Origin: an uncultured Prevotellaceae bacterium
GTDB taxonomy: Bacteria > Bacteroidota > Bacteroidia > Bacteroidales > Bacteroidaceae
Length of the DNA stretch: 64,000 nucleotides
Direction of reading: 5' to 3'
Assembly: GCA_902792635.1 (NCBI GenBank)
Contig: CADBAG010000010.1
Location: 1-64,000 of the forward strand
In this document: piece by piece, positions 50,239 to 59,713 of the stretch
Numbering within the stretch: position 1 is the first letter of the stretch
How the letters are laid out: each line of letters opens with the position of its first letter
The notes under the pieces: model-generated
What the model was told of the DNA's origin: nothing
The model's input: only the letters and a program-made list of their open reading frames with translations
Databases searched by the model: none
Program-made: the position numbers and the translations under genes

Positions 50239-53200
50239 ATGAAGAGAGATCGAAAGAAACTATTGCTTCTACTGTGCTGTCTGTTTGTGTTTGCAATACA
50301 GGCAACAGCACAAGGAAAGCGTGTGACGCTAAAGAGTAACGCCATTTCTTTGCCTACGGCACTCTACGAAATGGAGAAACAAAATGGTTACTACAAAATC
50401 AACTACAATTATTCCGATTTGAAGGATATCAAGGTCTCTGCTGACATCAATGACCTGGATGTCCCCACGGCTGTCAACCGCCTCATTGCCGGCAAAGGTC
50501 TGACAGCCGTTATCAAAGGGCAAACTATCACCCTCAAGAAAGCACAGACCTCAGACGTAAGCCAAAGAAAGACAGACGTCAGCGGTGAACTCCTAGACGA
50601 CAATGGTGAGCCGCTCATCGGAGCAAGTGTGCGTATAGCTGGCACTTCTCTTGGCACCATCACGGATCAGAATGGACACTTTCAATTGAGCAACGTGCCA
50701 GAAGGAGCAGTGATAGAGTACAGTTATCTCGGCATGAAGACTTTGCGCCGCAAGGCGAGTGCTGGACCTGTGAAGATCATTCTCCAGCACGACGACCACA
50801 CGCTTAACGATGTCATCGTCACCGGTTATCAGACCTTGAAGCGTGAGGATGCTACCGGCGCCTTCCAACAAATAACAGAAAAAGATCTGGACAACCGCTA
50901 CACAGGTGACGTGACAAGTAACCTCGAAGGCAAGATTGCAGGACTGGTGCAATACGACAATGGCATATCTAATCAGATAACCATCCGTGGTATCAGCACA
51001 CTCTCAGCAAGTACCTCACCACTGATCGTTGTCAACGGTCTGCCTATCTCAGGTAGTCTTGAAGACATCAACCCCTACGATATCGCTTCTATCACCGTAC
51101 TCAAAGACGCCGCCGCAGCAGCTATCTATGGTGCACGTGCCTCCAACGGTGTCATTGTCGTAGTGACTAAGAAAGCCACGAAAGAAAAACTACAGGCTGA
51201 CTTCAACGCGGATCTCAACATCTCAGAGAAGCCCAACTACAGCAACTTCGGCTATGCCTCGGCTGCGGAAGAGATTGAACTGATGGAGGACAACTTCAAC
51301 TATTTGCTCAAAAACGATGAGGATTCATTCAGCAGTCTCAAGAGCAGTTTCGACCGGTATAAAGGCTGTGGCTATTCTCCGATGATGCAACTGCTCATGC
51401 GCCACTATGAAGGGACTATCTCTGATGATGAATATGCTACGACTAAGAATAAGTGGAGCACGCACAACTATAAGAAAGAATGGCAAGACCTCATGCTTCG
51501 CAACCAGATAACGCAGCAGTATAATCTCGCACTCCGCACAAAAGGCAAATATCTCAACTCCTCAATCAGTGTCAACTTCAAGTCGGACAACACGGGTACG
51601 ACAGGTCTGTACGACCGTACCCTAACCGGCAACTACGACGGATTGCTGAAAATCACATCCTGGATGGGAATGTCTTTTGGTCTCTATGTAGAGAGTGAAC
51701 GGTCTAAGAGCCGCATGGATATGTTTGGCCTGGAGGGTATCAATTCGTTCAACAACTATGAGACGATGTGGGCTGACGACGGCACGCCCCTTTCCCGAAA
51801 AGGCGTGGTAGACCTCAATGAACCCAATCTTAGCAACAAGGCTTACGGACTGAAGAGCGAAGCTTTCGTTCTCCAAGACGAAATCAACCATAACTTCCGC
51901 CATACCCGCAGCACCTTGCTCCGTCCCTACGTGAAATTAGACGTACACCCCATTGATGGCTTAGATGTCAGCGGACAGTTCCAATATGAGGATCGCTATA
52001 CCAAGCAGGAAGGTCTCTACGATGCTAACTCCTACACCATGCGCCACCTCTATAACCTCTATACCTATAAAGGCAAGCACTATCTGCCCGAAGGCGGACT
52101 GCTTGACCTCTATACATTGGATGGTGGCTATTATACCTTCCGTACACAGGCTACCTATAATCATACGTTTGCCGAAAAGCACGCTATCGAAGGTGTAGCT
52201 GGTTTCGAGTTTCGGCAGACACACAGCCGCTCGACAAGCAATGAGCAGGTCGGGTATGATGATCAGACTCAGACCAACTCAACTTACATGACCAACCTCT
52301 ACGATTTGTACAAGTTGCAGCATTCGGACATCTCAAATGCCTACTCTCCCACCGGATACCGGATTAAGGACTTTACATCAACCGACTATCTCCATCGGTT
52401 CTATTCTTATTATTTCACAGGCAACTACACCTACGACAGCCGCTACAGCCTGTCTGCCTCCTATCGTGTCGACAAGACCGACCTCTTCGGCAGTGACCCC
52501 AAGTTCCGTGGACGCCCATTGTGGTCGGTCGGTGCCAGTTGGAATCTCAACAATGAGAAATGGATGAAGGATATCTCGTGGATCAACATGCTGAAGTTAC
52601 GCGCCAGCTATGGTCTGACAGGAAACATCAATACGAACTATACCTCTTATCTGACAGCCAAAATCTCTACAGAATATATCTACGGCGGCAAGAAAGCGGT
52701 ACTGCTCACTCCGCCTAACGACCAGTTACGCTGGGAGAAGACAGCATCGTGGAACTTTGGTGCCGACTTCAGCCTCTTCGACAACCGGCTGCGAGGCTCA
52801 CTCGACTACTATCTGAAGAACTCCTCAGATGTGCTCTCTACGACGGATGTTGACCCGACTATCGGTTGGGACGAACTTACCATCAACAATGCCAAGATCC
52901 GCAACCAGGGTGTAGAGCTCCAGTTATCTGCTGATATTCTGCGTGCCCGTCGTCGTGAAGACTGGGGGGTAAGCGCGGACTTCTCCATCGCTTACAACAG
53001 TAACAAGGTGACCGCCATCAATCATGAAATCACAAGTGGCTACGAGGCTCTGAAGAGCAGCACCTATCATCTTAACAAGCCTGTGCACTCCCTTTACAGC
53101 ATGCGCTTCGGCGGCATAGCATTAGATGAAGACGGCAACCAGCAGTGCTATTTCATCAAGGCTGACGGTACTAAGATTGCAGCCGCTACCTTTGAGAGCA

Positions 53201-53742
53201 GTTTCGAGGCAGCGGATGCCGTATACAGCGGCTCGCTCGATCCTAAGGTGAGTGCTTCTCTGACACCGACCATCACCTGGCGCGGCTTCTCGCTCTCTGC
53301 CATGATGGTCTGCTACCTCGGTCATTACATGCGTATCAATGCCAACGACTGGACCATCCAAATGGGTACAGAATATGAAGAACCTGTCTATAGCAATATG
53401 CTCAACTACTGGCATAGCAGCGACCCAACGGCTTATCTTGCCAACGGCCGCCCGGCTTATAACATGCGAATGTACGACGATGATCCCGCCTTTTTCGATT
53501 TCAACGTCGTGCATGCCGATTACATGAAGATGCGTACACTTGTGCTTGGCTATACCTTCCCTTCAGAGATCTGCAGGAAGATAGGTGTCGGCGGACTGCG
53601 GCTGCGCGTACAGATGAACAACGTGTTCACATGGGCACGCAACTCGAAGAATATCGACCCGGAGAGTGTTGACCCTTATAGCGGACAGACACTGCTCCGT
53701 ACACCGAGAAGCTACACAATGAGTCTGAGTGTCAACTTTTAA
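50239..53742 (+). CDS. SusC/RagA-family transporter with N-terminal STN signalling domain
   Basis: This 1167-residue TonB-dependent receptor has a signal peptide ending at ATAQ, an STN domain (about 28-100, SLPTALYEMEKQNGYYKINY), a carboxypeptidase-regulatory-like domain (about 112-190), a plug (LNDVIVTGYQTLKREDATGA) and a barrel ending SLSVNF. The STN domain marks it as a signal transducer to the FecR protein encoded before it. The substrate is unknown; no glycoside hydrolase accompanies it. Confidence 0.94.
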   Translation: MKRDRKKLLLLLCCLFVFAIQATAQGKRVTLKSNAISLPTALYEMEKQNGYYKINYNYSDLKDIKVSADINDLDVPTAVNRLIAGKGLTAVIKGQTITLKKAQTSDVSQRKTDVSGELLDDNGEPLIGASVRIAGTSLGTITDQNGHFQLSNVPEGAVIEYSYLGMKTLRRKASAGPVKIILQHDDHTLNDVIVTGYQTLKREDATGAFQQITEKDLDNRYTGDVTSNLEGKIAGLVQYDNGISNQITIRGISTLSASTSPLIVVNGLPISGSLEDINPYDIASITVLKDAAAAAIYGARASNGVIVVVTKKATKEKLQADFNADLNISEKPNYSNFGYASAAEEIELMEDNFNYLLKNDEDSFSSLKSSFDRYKGCGYSPMMQLLMRHYEGTISDDEYATTKNKWSTHNYKKEWQDLMLRNQITQQYNLALRTKGKYLNSSISVNFKSDNTGTTGLYDRTLTGNYDGLLKITSWMGMSFGLYVESERSKSRMDMFGLEGINSFNNYETMWADDGTPLSRKGVVDLNEPNLSNKAYGLKSEAFVLQDEINHNFRHTRSTLLRPYVKLDVHPIDGLDVSGQFQYEDRYTKQEGLYDANSYTMRHLYNLYTYKGKHYLPEGGLLDLYTLDGGYYTFRTQATYNHTFAEKHAIEGVAGFEFRQTHSRSTSNEQVGYDDQTQTNSTYMTNLYDLYKLQHSDISNAYSPTGYRIKDFTSTDYLHRFYSYYFTGNYTYDSRYSLSASYRVDKTDLFGSDPKFRGRPLWSVGASWNLNNEKWMKDISWINMLKLRASYGLTGNINTNYTSYLTAKISTEYIYGGKKAVLLTPPNDQLRWEKTASWNFGADFSLFDNRLRGSLDYYLKNSSDVLSTTDVDPTIGWDELTINNAKIRNQGVELQLSADILRARRREDWGVSADFSIAYNSNKVTAINHEITSGYEALKSSTYHLNKPVHSLYSMRFGGIALDEDGNQQCYFIKADGTKIAAATFESSFEAADAVYSGSLDPKVSASLTPTITWRGFSLSAMMVCYLGHYMRINANDWTIQMGTEYEEPVYSNMLNYWHSSDPTAYLANGRPAYNMRMYDDDPAFFDFNVVHADYMKMRTLVLGYTFPSEICRKIGVGGLRLRVQMNNVFTWARNSKNIDPESVDPYSGQTLLRTPRSYTMSLSVNF

Positions 53743-53751
53743 TACTATTCA

Positions 53752-55164
53752 ATGCTATTCAAGATGAAAATAAAATATATTCTTCTGTTCCTTATCACAG
53801 TCCTGACATTGTCAGCCTGCGATGACCAACTCGATATCACCCCGAAAGGTAAAACTATCCTCGACAAGACATCCGACTTGGAGAAGCTTCTCAATCAGAA
53901 CTGGGATCTCGGAGATCCCGGACCGCTCTGCTTAGTCGTCAACGAGTGCTATCCGGACAACGACGTGCCCACAGTGTTATCACAAAAGAACACTCTCAAC
54001 TATGCACTGCTCACCTACGACGAGACGGCAGACCGAGCAAGCGTAACTGCTACAGATGAGATCTATTCATCGGCTTATCAGAATATCTTCAGCGCCAACA
54101 CAATCTTAGAGAAGGTTGACGCATCCGAAGGCGAAGACACGACGAAAACGCTCATCAAGGCTGAAGCACATATTCTTCGTGCATATATGCACTATATCCT
54201 CGTCAACATCTATGCACCTCAGTACGATGCCGCCACTGCAAGTCAACAGTCGGGCGTGCCCTATCGGGAGGATATTAACACGCATACGCAGCCTCAAAAG
54301 ATCAGTGTAGCTGAGGATTATGAAAAGATCCTTGCTGACCTCTCTGATGAGTACATCTTGGCCCTACCCGACAAAGCTCAGGAGATCCGCGGCAGCAAGG
54401 CATGGGGGTATGCGGTAAAAGCCAAGGTGCTCATGCAGATGAAGGAATATGACAAGGCATTACCCTATGCCCTGAAAGCATTGGAGTATAATGGCACCAT
54501 CGCTGACCGTACTTCCATCATGTCGACTAATGAATGGGTGATTGGCGAGATTGACCCCAGCAATATCATGTATATCAATCATGGCATGGGAAAGCCCTGG
54601 GGCGAATATCTCACGAAGGAGACTGTGGAGAAGTTTGAAGACGGCGATATCACTGTCAACGATGCACAGTGTTACGGAGACCCGTTGTGGGATGACTATT
54701 ACGGCGAAATGCTCAGTGGCGTCAAGGGCTGCAAGGAATGCCAGAGTTTTGACCTTTATTGGAACAACTGGGGCATCACCTCTGACCGTATGTATTATGT
54801 AGCTGCTGAGTGCTACATCCGCACGGGACAAATTCAGAAAGGCCTCGACCTTATCAACAAGGTACGGGAGAAACGCATAGAGCCGGACGCTTACAAACCT
54901 TTCACGGCCTCGACAGAGCAAGAAGCTATGGCACTGCTGCAACGGGCAAAGTTTATCGAGTGCCTCGCTACCTACGATAACTTCTTCGACCGGAAACGAT
55001 GGAATACGGAGGCAGATTATAAGGAGACTCTAACCCGCCACATCACGCTCAAGCAAAGTGGCAAGACCATGGAGTTCTCCATTGCTCCCGACTCTAAGCT
55101 ATGGATCTTCCCTTTCCCACTCAATGCGACACGTAATAATTCGAATCTCACACAAAATTATTAA
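53752..55164 (+). CDS. SusD/RagB-family lipoprotein
   Basis: This is the 470-residue substrate-binding partner of the preceding transporter, 9 bp downstream. It has a lipobox LTLSAC followed by DDQLDITPKG, a common SusD opening. A later ATG at 53764 gives a cleaner signal peptide (MKIKYILLF) and may be the true start. TPR-like helices include KAEAHILRAYMHYILVNIYA, and the end contains RAKFIECLATYDNFFDRKRWN. The stop codon overlaps a promoter-like box. Confidence 0.92.
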   Translation: MLFKMKIKYILLFLITVLTLSACDDQLDITPKGKTILDKTSDLEKLLNQNWDLGDPGPLCLVVNECYPDNDVPTVLSQKNTLNYALLTYDETADRASVTATDEIYSSAYQNIFSANTILEKVDASEGEDTTKTLIKAEAHILRAYMHYILVNIYAPQYDAATASQQSGVPYREDINTHTQPQKISVAEDYEKILADLSDEYILALPDKAQEIRGSKAWGYAVKAKVLMQMKEYDKALPYALKALEYNGTIADRTSIMSTNEWVIGEIDPSNIMYINHGMGKPWGEYLTKETVEKFEDGDITVNDAQCYGDPLWDDYYGEMLSGVKGCKECQSFDLYWNNWGITSDRMYYVAAECYIRTGQIQKGLDLINKVREKRIEPDAYKPFTASTEQEAMALLQRAKFIECLATYDNFFDRKRWNTEADYKETLTRHITLKQSGKTMEFSIAPDSKLWIFPFPLNATRNNSNLTQNY

Positions 55165-55193
55165 CTTTGCAAGGGCGGCCCTGGTGGCCGCCC
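55162..55193 (+). promoter_or_regulatory. -7 box and hairpin before the thioredoxin-like gene
   Basis: TAACTTTG (55162-55169) overlaps the susD stop codon and may start a separate transcript. It is followed by a perfect hairpin, GGGCGGCC/GGCCGCCC with a 5-nt loop (55173-55193). The hairpin lacks a T-run, so it may act as a 5' structure or weak terminator. A related sequence follows the gene at 56621-56648. Confidence 0.5.
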
Positions 55194-55217
55194 AAATGAT
55201 GAAACCAGATTAATGAC

Positions 55218-56618
55218 ATGAAAGACATTCATTTCTTCTTAACTGCCAGTCTTCTCCTCGCTGGCTTGGCAGTTTCACACACGCTGCAAGCACAGACCGT
55301 AAGGGGCTGTATCGCGGATACGGCTCTGAACAAGAAGATGTATCTGTGCTACAACCCGGAGCGTGGCGGCAGCCGCTACGACGGCGATGAGAAGCGTATC
55401 AAAACAGATAACAAAGGCAACTTCTCCGTTTCCGTCAACAACTTAGGCAAGATAGACTTTTGTCCGGCTTACCTCGTTTTGGCAGACGGCAGCGAATGGG
55501 ACTTCTTCCTTCAGAAAGGTCAGGCCATTAGCATCTCCACCAAACGCGATGCGAAAGATCAACTCTCGTTAGACTATCAAGGCACCAACGCTGATGCCTC
55601 CCGCTGTCTGCGCGACTACGAAAAAGCCTACGCCTTCACGGACTTCTTCGCCTACCCAGGAAAACAGAAACCGAACATTGCACCCGAGAAGCGAGAAAGT
55701 ACTCTCGAAAAGCGATATCAGACGCTCACCAATGCTATCACTAAGATCAAAGACAACTCGTTACGCGCTTTCATGACGCAGATCAACGAAGACCGACACA
55801 ACAACTACCTCTGCCGGCTGCTGTCAAAGAACAACTCTCGTCGCAACAGTGCTGAGAAAGCACTCGAGCAAGAGGGGCCCAACAACTGGATAGGACTCTA
55901 TAATAATGTACCACAAAATTTCATCCGCGAGCACATGGACACGACCGTGCATGCACAATGGGGCGGAGACCAGACGGCTTACGGGCTGGAATATCTACGA
56001 GTGATGAAAAAGTATGTCACCGACCCCGATGTGAAGCACCGACTGCTCATCGACTGTGCTATGGAGACCATCGATTATGGCAAAGACTTCAAGAACATCG
56101 ATGATTTCTGGAAACCATTCTCCGAATATGCTGCCGATGACAGCGTCGTCATAGCTGCCTACGGCAAGAAGGTAGCTGCCATGAAACAGACAAGACCGGG
56201 CATGGGAGCGAAAGATTTCTCCTTCGAGGATGCACAAGGCCAGCAGCACCGTCTCAGCGACCTTCGCGGAAAGGTGGTTTATATTGATGTGTGGGCTACG
56301 TGGTGCGGACCTTGTAAACGGGAAATTCCTTATCTTGCCAAACGCGTAGAAGAATACAAAGGCAACGATAAGGTGGTGTTTATATCCATCTCTGTGGATG
56401 AGAATCGAGAGGCTTGGCTGAAGATGATTGGAAACGACAAGCCACAGTGGGCACAGTATCATGTCAACGAAGATCAGAACGAAGCACTATCTGATGCCTA
56501 CGGCATCAATGCTATTCCCCGCTTCATGGTCATCAAGGCAGATGGAACCATCGGCGACAGTGATGCCTTCCGGCCCAGTGATGATGATTTCCACAAGAAG
56601 TTAGATGAATACATGTAA
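55218..56618 (+). CDS. Secreted TlpA-like thioredoxin-domain protein
   Basis: This 466-residue exported protein has a signal peptide ending at LQAQ (about residue 26). An N-terminal beta-rich region (about 27-130) resembles the DUF4369-type domain. A helical middle part follows, and then a redoxin domain (about 325-466) with active site WCGPC (Cys363 and Cys366) and VDEN and GINAIPRFMV (the cis-Pro loop). It should reduce or isomerise disulfides in the periplasm. Such proteins often accompany ECF/SusCD loci in this phylum, for reasons unknown. Confidence 0.85.
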   Translation: MKDIHFFLTASLLLAGLAVSHTLQAQTVRGCIADTALNKKMYLCYNPERGGSRYDGDEKRIKTDNKGNFSVSVNNLGKIDFCPAYLVLADGSEWDFFLQKGQAISISTKRDAKDQLSLDYQGTNADASRCLRDYEKAYAFTDFFAYPGKQKPNIAPEKRESTLEKRYQTLTNAITKIKDNSLRAFMTQINEDRHNNYLCRLLSKNNSRRNSAEKALEQEGPNNWIGLYNNVPQNFIREHMDTTVHAQWGGDQTAYGLEYLRVMKKYVTDPDVKHRLLIDCAMETIDYGKDFKNIDDFWKPFSEYAADDSVVIAAYGKKVAAMKQTRPGMGAKDFSFEDAQGQQHRLSDLRGKVVYIDVWATWCGPCKREIPYLAKRVEEYKGNDKVVFISISVDENREAWLKMIGNDKPQWAQYHVNEDQNEALSDAYGINAIPRFMVIKADGTIGDSDAFRPSDDDFHKKLDEYM

Positions 56619-56620
56619 CA

Positions 56621-56648
56621 TTGCAGGGGCGGTCCCCTGTGGCCGCCC
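56621..56648. repeat. Dispersed GGGCGG palindrome after the thioredoxin-like gene
   Basis: GGGCGG (56627-56632) pairs with CCGCCC (56643-56648). CAGGGG and CCCCTG inside form an alternative hairpin. It is similar in sequence and direction to 55167-55193, so the gene between is flanked by direct repeats. It may terminate the transcript from the left. Confidence 0.6.
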
Positions 56649-56668
56649 GCCATTGCACAGTATCAATA

Positions 56669-57739
56669 TTATTCCATGTACAAATAATCGTAGTGGATGA
56701 GCGGCTTGACATCATGGACACCGATCACCTTACGGGCTTCAGCAGCACTGTAGCCGCTGCGCCCGAGGGCGATTGTCTCGCCTTTGGCGTTGACAACATC
56801 GATGATGTCCCCCTCCTCAAAGTCACCTTCCACAGATGTCACGCCGACAGGCAACAAGCTCACAGCCTTGGCGCCTTTGAGCGCCTCCTCTGCCTTTGCA
56901 TTGATGATGACGCGTCCTTGGGCAAAACTCTCACTATGGGCAATCCATTTCTTGATGCGCGAGGTGGGGTTCGGATTAGGTCGGAACTCCGTGTGCATTG
57001 TCTCCTGAGAATGCTGGGCAAGGTTGACAAGGATATTGTCTGCCGTACCATTGGCGATAATCACCTTGATACCTTCGTCGGCAACCTTACTGGCAATCTT
57101 TAGTTTTGTCACCATACCGCCACGTCCGAAGTTACTCTTCGAGTCTTGGACATACTCACTCAGGTCGCGGTCGTAGTTGACCATCGGGATGACGCGTGTG
57201 TTCGGGGCTTTGGGGTCACCGTTGTAGATGCCATCGACATTCGTAAGGATGATGAGTGTCTTGGCATTCATCATTGAAGCCACAAGGCCGGCAAGCTCAT
57301 CGTTATCCGTGAACATCAGCTCCGTGACACTCACGGGGTCGTTCTCATTGATAATCGGCACGACACCACTCTCCAACATCACAGAGATGCAGGAGCGCTG
57401 GTTGAGATACTCGCCACGGGTAGAAAAGCTCTCCTTCATCGTCAGCATCTGACCGATATGCACGCCGTACTCTCGGAAGAGATCGTAATAAAGGCCGATA
57501 AGCTTCACCTGACCAATAGACGAGAAAAGCTGGCGCTGCTGTACGCTGTCAAGCTTGCGCCCGGGGCTCAGTTCGCCTTTTCCGCAAGCCAATGAACCGG
57601 AAGACACGAGGATAACCTCGTAGTCGTGTTTCCGCAGCCATACAATCTGATCAACGATAGACGACACCCGGGTGACATTGATATTGCCATCAGGGCGCGT
57701 CAGCACATTAGATCCTACCTTTATTACGATTCGTTTCAT
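56669..57739 (-). CDS. proB: Glutamate 5-kinase
   Basis: This enzyme performs the first step of proline synthesis, phosphorylating glutamate. The amino-acid-kinase domain (about 1-245) opens with KRIVIKVGSNVLT and contains SSGSLACGKGEL, INENDPVSV, the metal/nucleotide loop FTDNDELAGLVA and GRGGMVTKLKIA. A C-terminal PUA domain follows (about 270-350). At 356 residues it is full length. It is the last gene of the argR-to-proB cluster, 7 bp after proC. Confidence 0.95.
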   Translation of the reverse strand: MKRIVIKVGSNVLTRPDGNINVTRVSSIVDQIVWLRKHDYEVILVSSGSLACGKGELSPGRKLDSVQQRQLFSSIGQVKLIGLYYDLFREYGVHIGQMLTMKESFSTRGEYLNQRSCISVMLESGVVPIINENDPVSVTELMFTDNDELAGLVASMMNAKTLIILTNVDGIYNGDPKAPNTRVIPMVNYDRDLSEYVQDSKSNFGRGGMVTKLKIASKVADEGIKVIIANGTADNILVNLAQHSQETMHTEFRPNPNPTSRIKKWIAHSESFAQGRVIINAKAEEALKGAKAVSLLPVGVTSVEGDFEEGDIIDVVNAKGETIALGRSGYSAAEARKVIGVHDVKPLIHYDYLYME

Positions 57740-57746
57740 CTTTCCT

Positions 57747-58547
57747 CTATTTTAGACATCCTTTAAATGCTTGTATCACGGCATTGGTGAAGCCAGCCTG
57801 CTCCATGGCATTGAGGCCCTTGATGGTCATGCCACCGGGTGTTGTCACCTTATCGATCTCAGCCTCGGGGTTACTGCCCGTTGCTTTCAAGAGATTGATG
57901 GCACCCTGCATGGTCTGCAAGACGATGTTCTTGGCATCATCAGCCTTGAAGCCGAGCTCTACGCCTGCCTCCGAGGCGGCTCGCACAAAGCGCATGATGT
58001 AAGCAATGCCACATCCGGAGAGTGCTGTGCCCGAGTTGAGCAGAGGTTCCTCAACAACGAGCGAACTGCCTACGCTATTGAAGATCTCCTGCACCTTACC
58101 GAGATGAGCCGCAGCCTGCTTGCTCGGAGAAAGGAAAGTCATAGAAGCCTTCTCTGCGATGCCGATGTTAGGCAATGCCTGGACGATGTCGGGCACCTTC
58201 CCATCCTTGTCGAGCCACTCACTGAGTTGAGCGATGGAGATACTTGCTGCCATGTTGACGATCGTCTGACTGTCGTAATCGATGAGCGGCTTTATCTCGT
58301 CGATGACAGTTTTCACGACTTTCGGCTTCACGGCTATCGTGATGAAGTCAGCACCGGCAATCGCCACTTTATTGTCTGTCGTCACGCTGGCTCCCAACTC
58401 TTGGAAGCGCAAAAGCTTATTCTCATGCGGATTAGATACGGTGATATCCTCCGGCTTGAACAAAGAATCTTTTAGTAATGTGCCTTTGAGAAGTCCGGCA
58501 GCGAAAGCGCCTCCCATCTCACCGGCACCGATGATTGCAATTTTCAT
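57747..58547 (-). CDS. proC: Pyrroline-5-carboxylate reductase
   Basis: This enzyme performs the last step of proline synthesis. The NAD(P)-binding motif IIGAGEMGGAFAAGL lies at the N-terminus, and the C-terminal dimerisation domain has SGTALSGCGIAYIMRFVRAASEAGVELG and TTPGGMTIKGLNAME. At 266 residues it has the usual length. It lies 12 bp after argD, joining proline to arginine synthesis in one transcript. Confidence 0.95.
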   Translation of the reverse strand: MKIAIIGAGEMGGAFAAGLLKGTLLKDSLFKPEDITVSNPHENKLLRFQELGASVTTDNKVAIAGADFITIAVKPKVVKTVIDEIKPLIDYDSQTIVNMAASISIAQLSEWLDKDGKVPDIVQALPNIGIAEKASMTFLSPSKQAAAHLGKVQEIFNSVGSSLVVEEPLLNSGTALSGCGIAYIMRFVRAASEAGVELGFKADDAKNIVLQTMQGAINLLKATGSNPEAEIDKVTTPGGMTIKGLNAMEQAGFTNAVIQAFKGCLK

Positions 58548-58559
58548 AAATGTATTATT

Positions 58560-59702
58560 TTACAGTTCGTCGAGGACGTTCTTCAGACGATAGATGAAGT
58601 CATCGACATCCGCCTTCGTGATGATAAGCGGTGGCAGGATACGGAGGATGTTCGTACCGGCACATCCCGTGAAAGCATGCTGCTCATGAACGAGACGGGA
58701 GCGCACCTCTTTGTGAGGCGTATCGAGGACAAGACCGATCATCAGACCACGTCCGCGAACCTCAAGGACATGATCGTTTGTCTGCTGGAGCTGGCGGAGC
58801 TGGTCGAGGAAATAAGTACCTACCTCGTTGGCATTCTCCACAAGATGCTCCTGTTCAAAGACATCGAGCACGGCGAGGGCTGCTGCACAAGCAAGATGGT
58901 TGCCGCCAAATGTCGTACCGAGCTGTCCAATGACAGGCGGGAAGTCGGGAGAGATAAGTACGGCAGCCATCGGCAGACCATTGGCGATACCCTTCGCCAC
59001 CGTAATGAGGTCCGGCTTGATGCCGAGCCATTGATGGGCGAAGAACTTTCCGCTACGGCCATAGCCACACTGGATCTCATCGCAGATCAGCACCGTGCCA
59101 TACTTCTTGCAAGCCTTGGCTAAGCCTTGTGCAAACTCAGGCGTAGCCATGACGCAGCCGCCGATACCCTGGATGCACTCGAGAATGACAGCGCAGACAT
59201 CGCCCTTGGCGAGTTCTTCCTCCCACGCCTTGAGGTCGTTCATGGGGAGGAAGGTCACCTGATGGTTGTCATTGATTGGTGCGAGATATTTCTTGTTATC
59301 CGTGACCTCTACAGCAAGCGAGGTGCGGCCATGGAAAGAATGCTGCACGGCGAGCACACGACGGCGGCCATTGTGGAAACTGGCGAGTTTCAGTGCGTTC
59401 TCGTTGGCCTCAGCACCACTGTTGATCAGGAAAAGGCTATAGTCCTCATAACCGCTTATTTTTCCGAGTCGCTCAGCCAACTGCTGCTGCAAGGTGTTGA
59501 TGACACTGTTGGAGTAGAAACCAATCTTCTGCACCTGGTCATAGACAGCCTGAACATAATGAGGATGACTGTGACCAATGCTGATGACAGCATGACCTCC
59601 ATAGAAGTCAAGATACTCTTGTCCTTTATTGTCCCATACGCGGGCTCCTTTGCCCCGTACGATATTGACGTCGAATAATGAAAATACTTTGTATGGTTGC
59701 AT
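58560..59702 (-). CDS. argD: Acylornithine aminotransferase (class III, PLP-dependent)
   Basis: This transaminase makes N-acyl-ornithine from N-acyl-glutamate semialdehyde. Its 380 residues open MQPYKVFSLFDVNIVRGKGARVWD and contain FINSGAEANENALKLA-like PLP contacts, HSFHGRTSLAVEVT, CDEIQCGYGRSGKFFA and the lysine in ITVAKGIANGLPMAA. The start at 59702 is chosen because a longer frame to 59825 would run 112 bp into argC and adds a basic tail unlike the family. It lies between argC and proC. Confidence 0.94.
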   Translation of the reverse strand: MQPYKVFSLFDVNIVRGKGARVWDNKGQEYLDFYGGHAVISIGHSHPHYVQAVYDQVQKIGFYSNSVINTLQQQLAERLGKISGYEDYSLFLINSGAEANENALKLASFHNGRRRVLAVQHSFHGRTSLAVEVTDNKKYLAPINDNHQVTFLPMNDLKAWEEELAKGDVCAVILECIQGIGGCVMATPEFAQGLAKACKKYGTVLICDEIQCGYGRSGKFFAHQWLGIKPDLITVAKGIANGLPMAAVLISPDFPPVIGQLGTTFGGNHLACAAALAVLDVFEQEHLVENANEVGTYFLDQLRQLQQTNDHVLEVRGRGLMIGLVLDTPHKEVRSRLVHEQHAFTGCAGTNILRILPPLIITKADVDDFIYRLKNVLDEL

Positions 59703-59713
59703 ATTTTTTCCCT

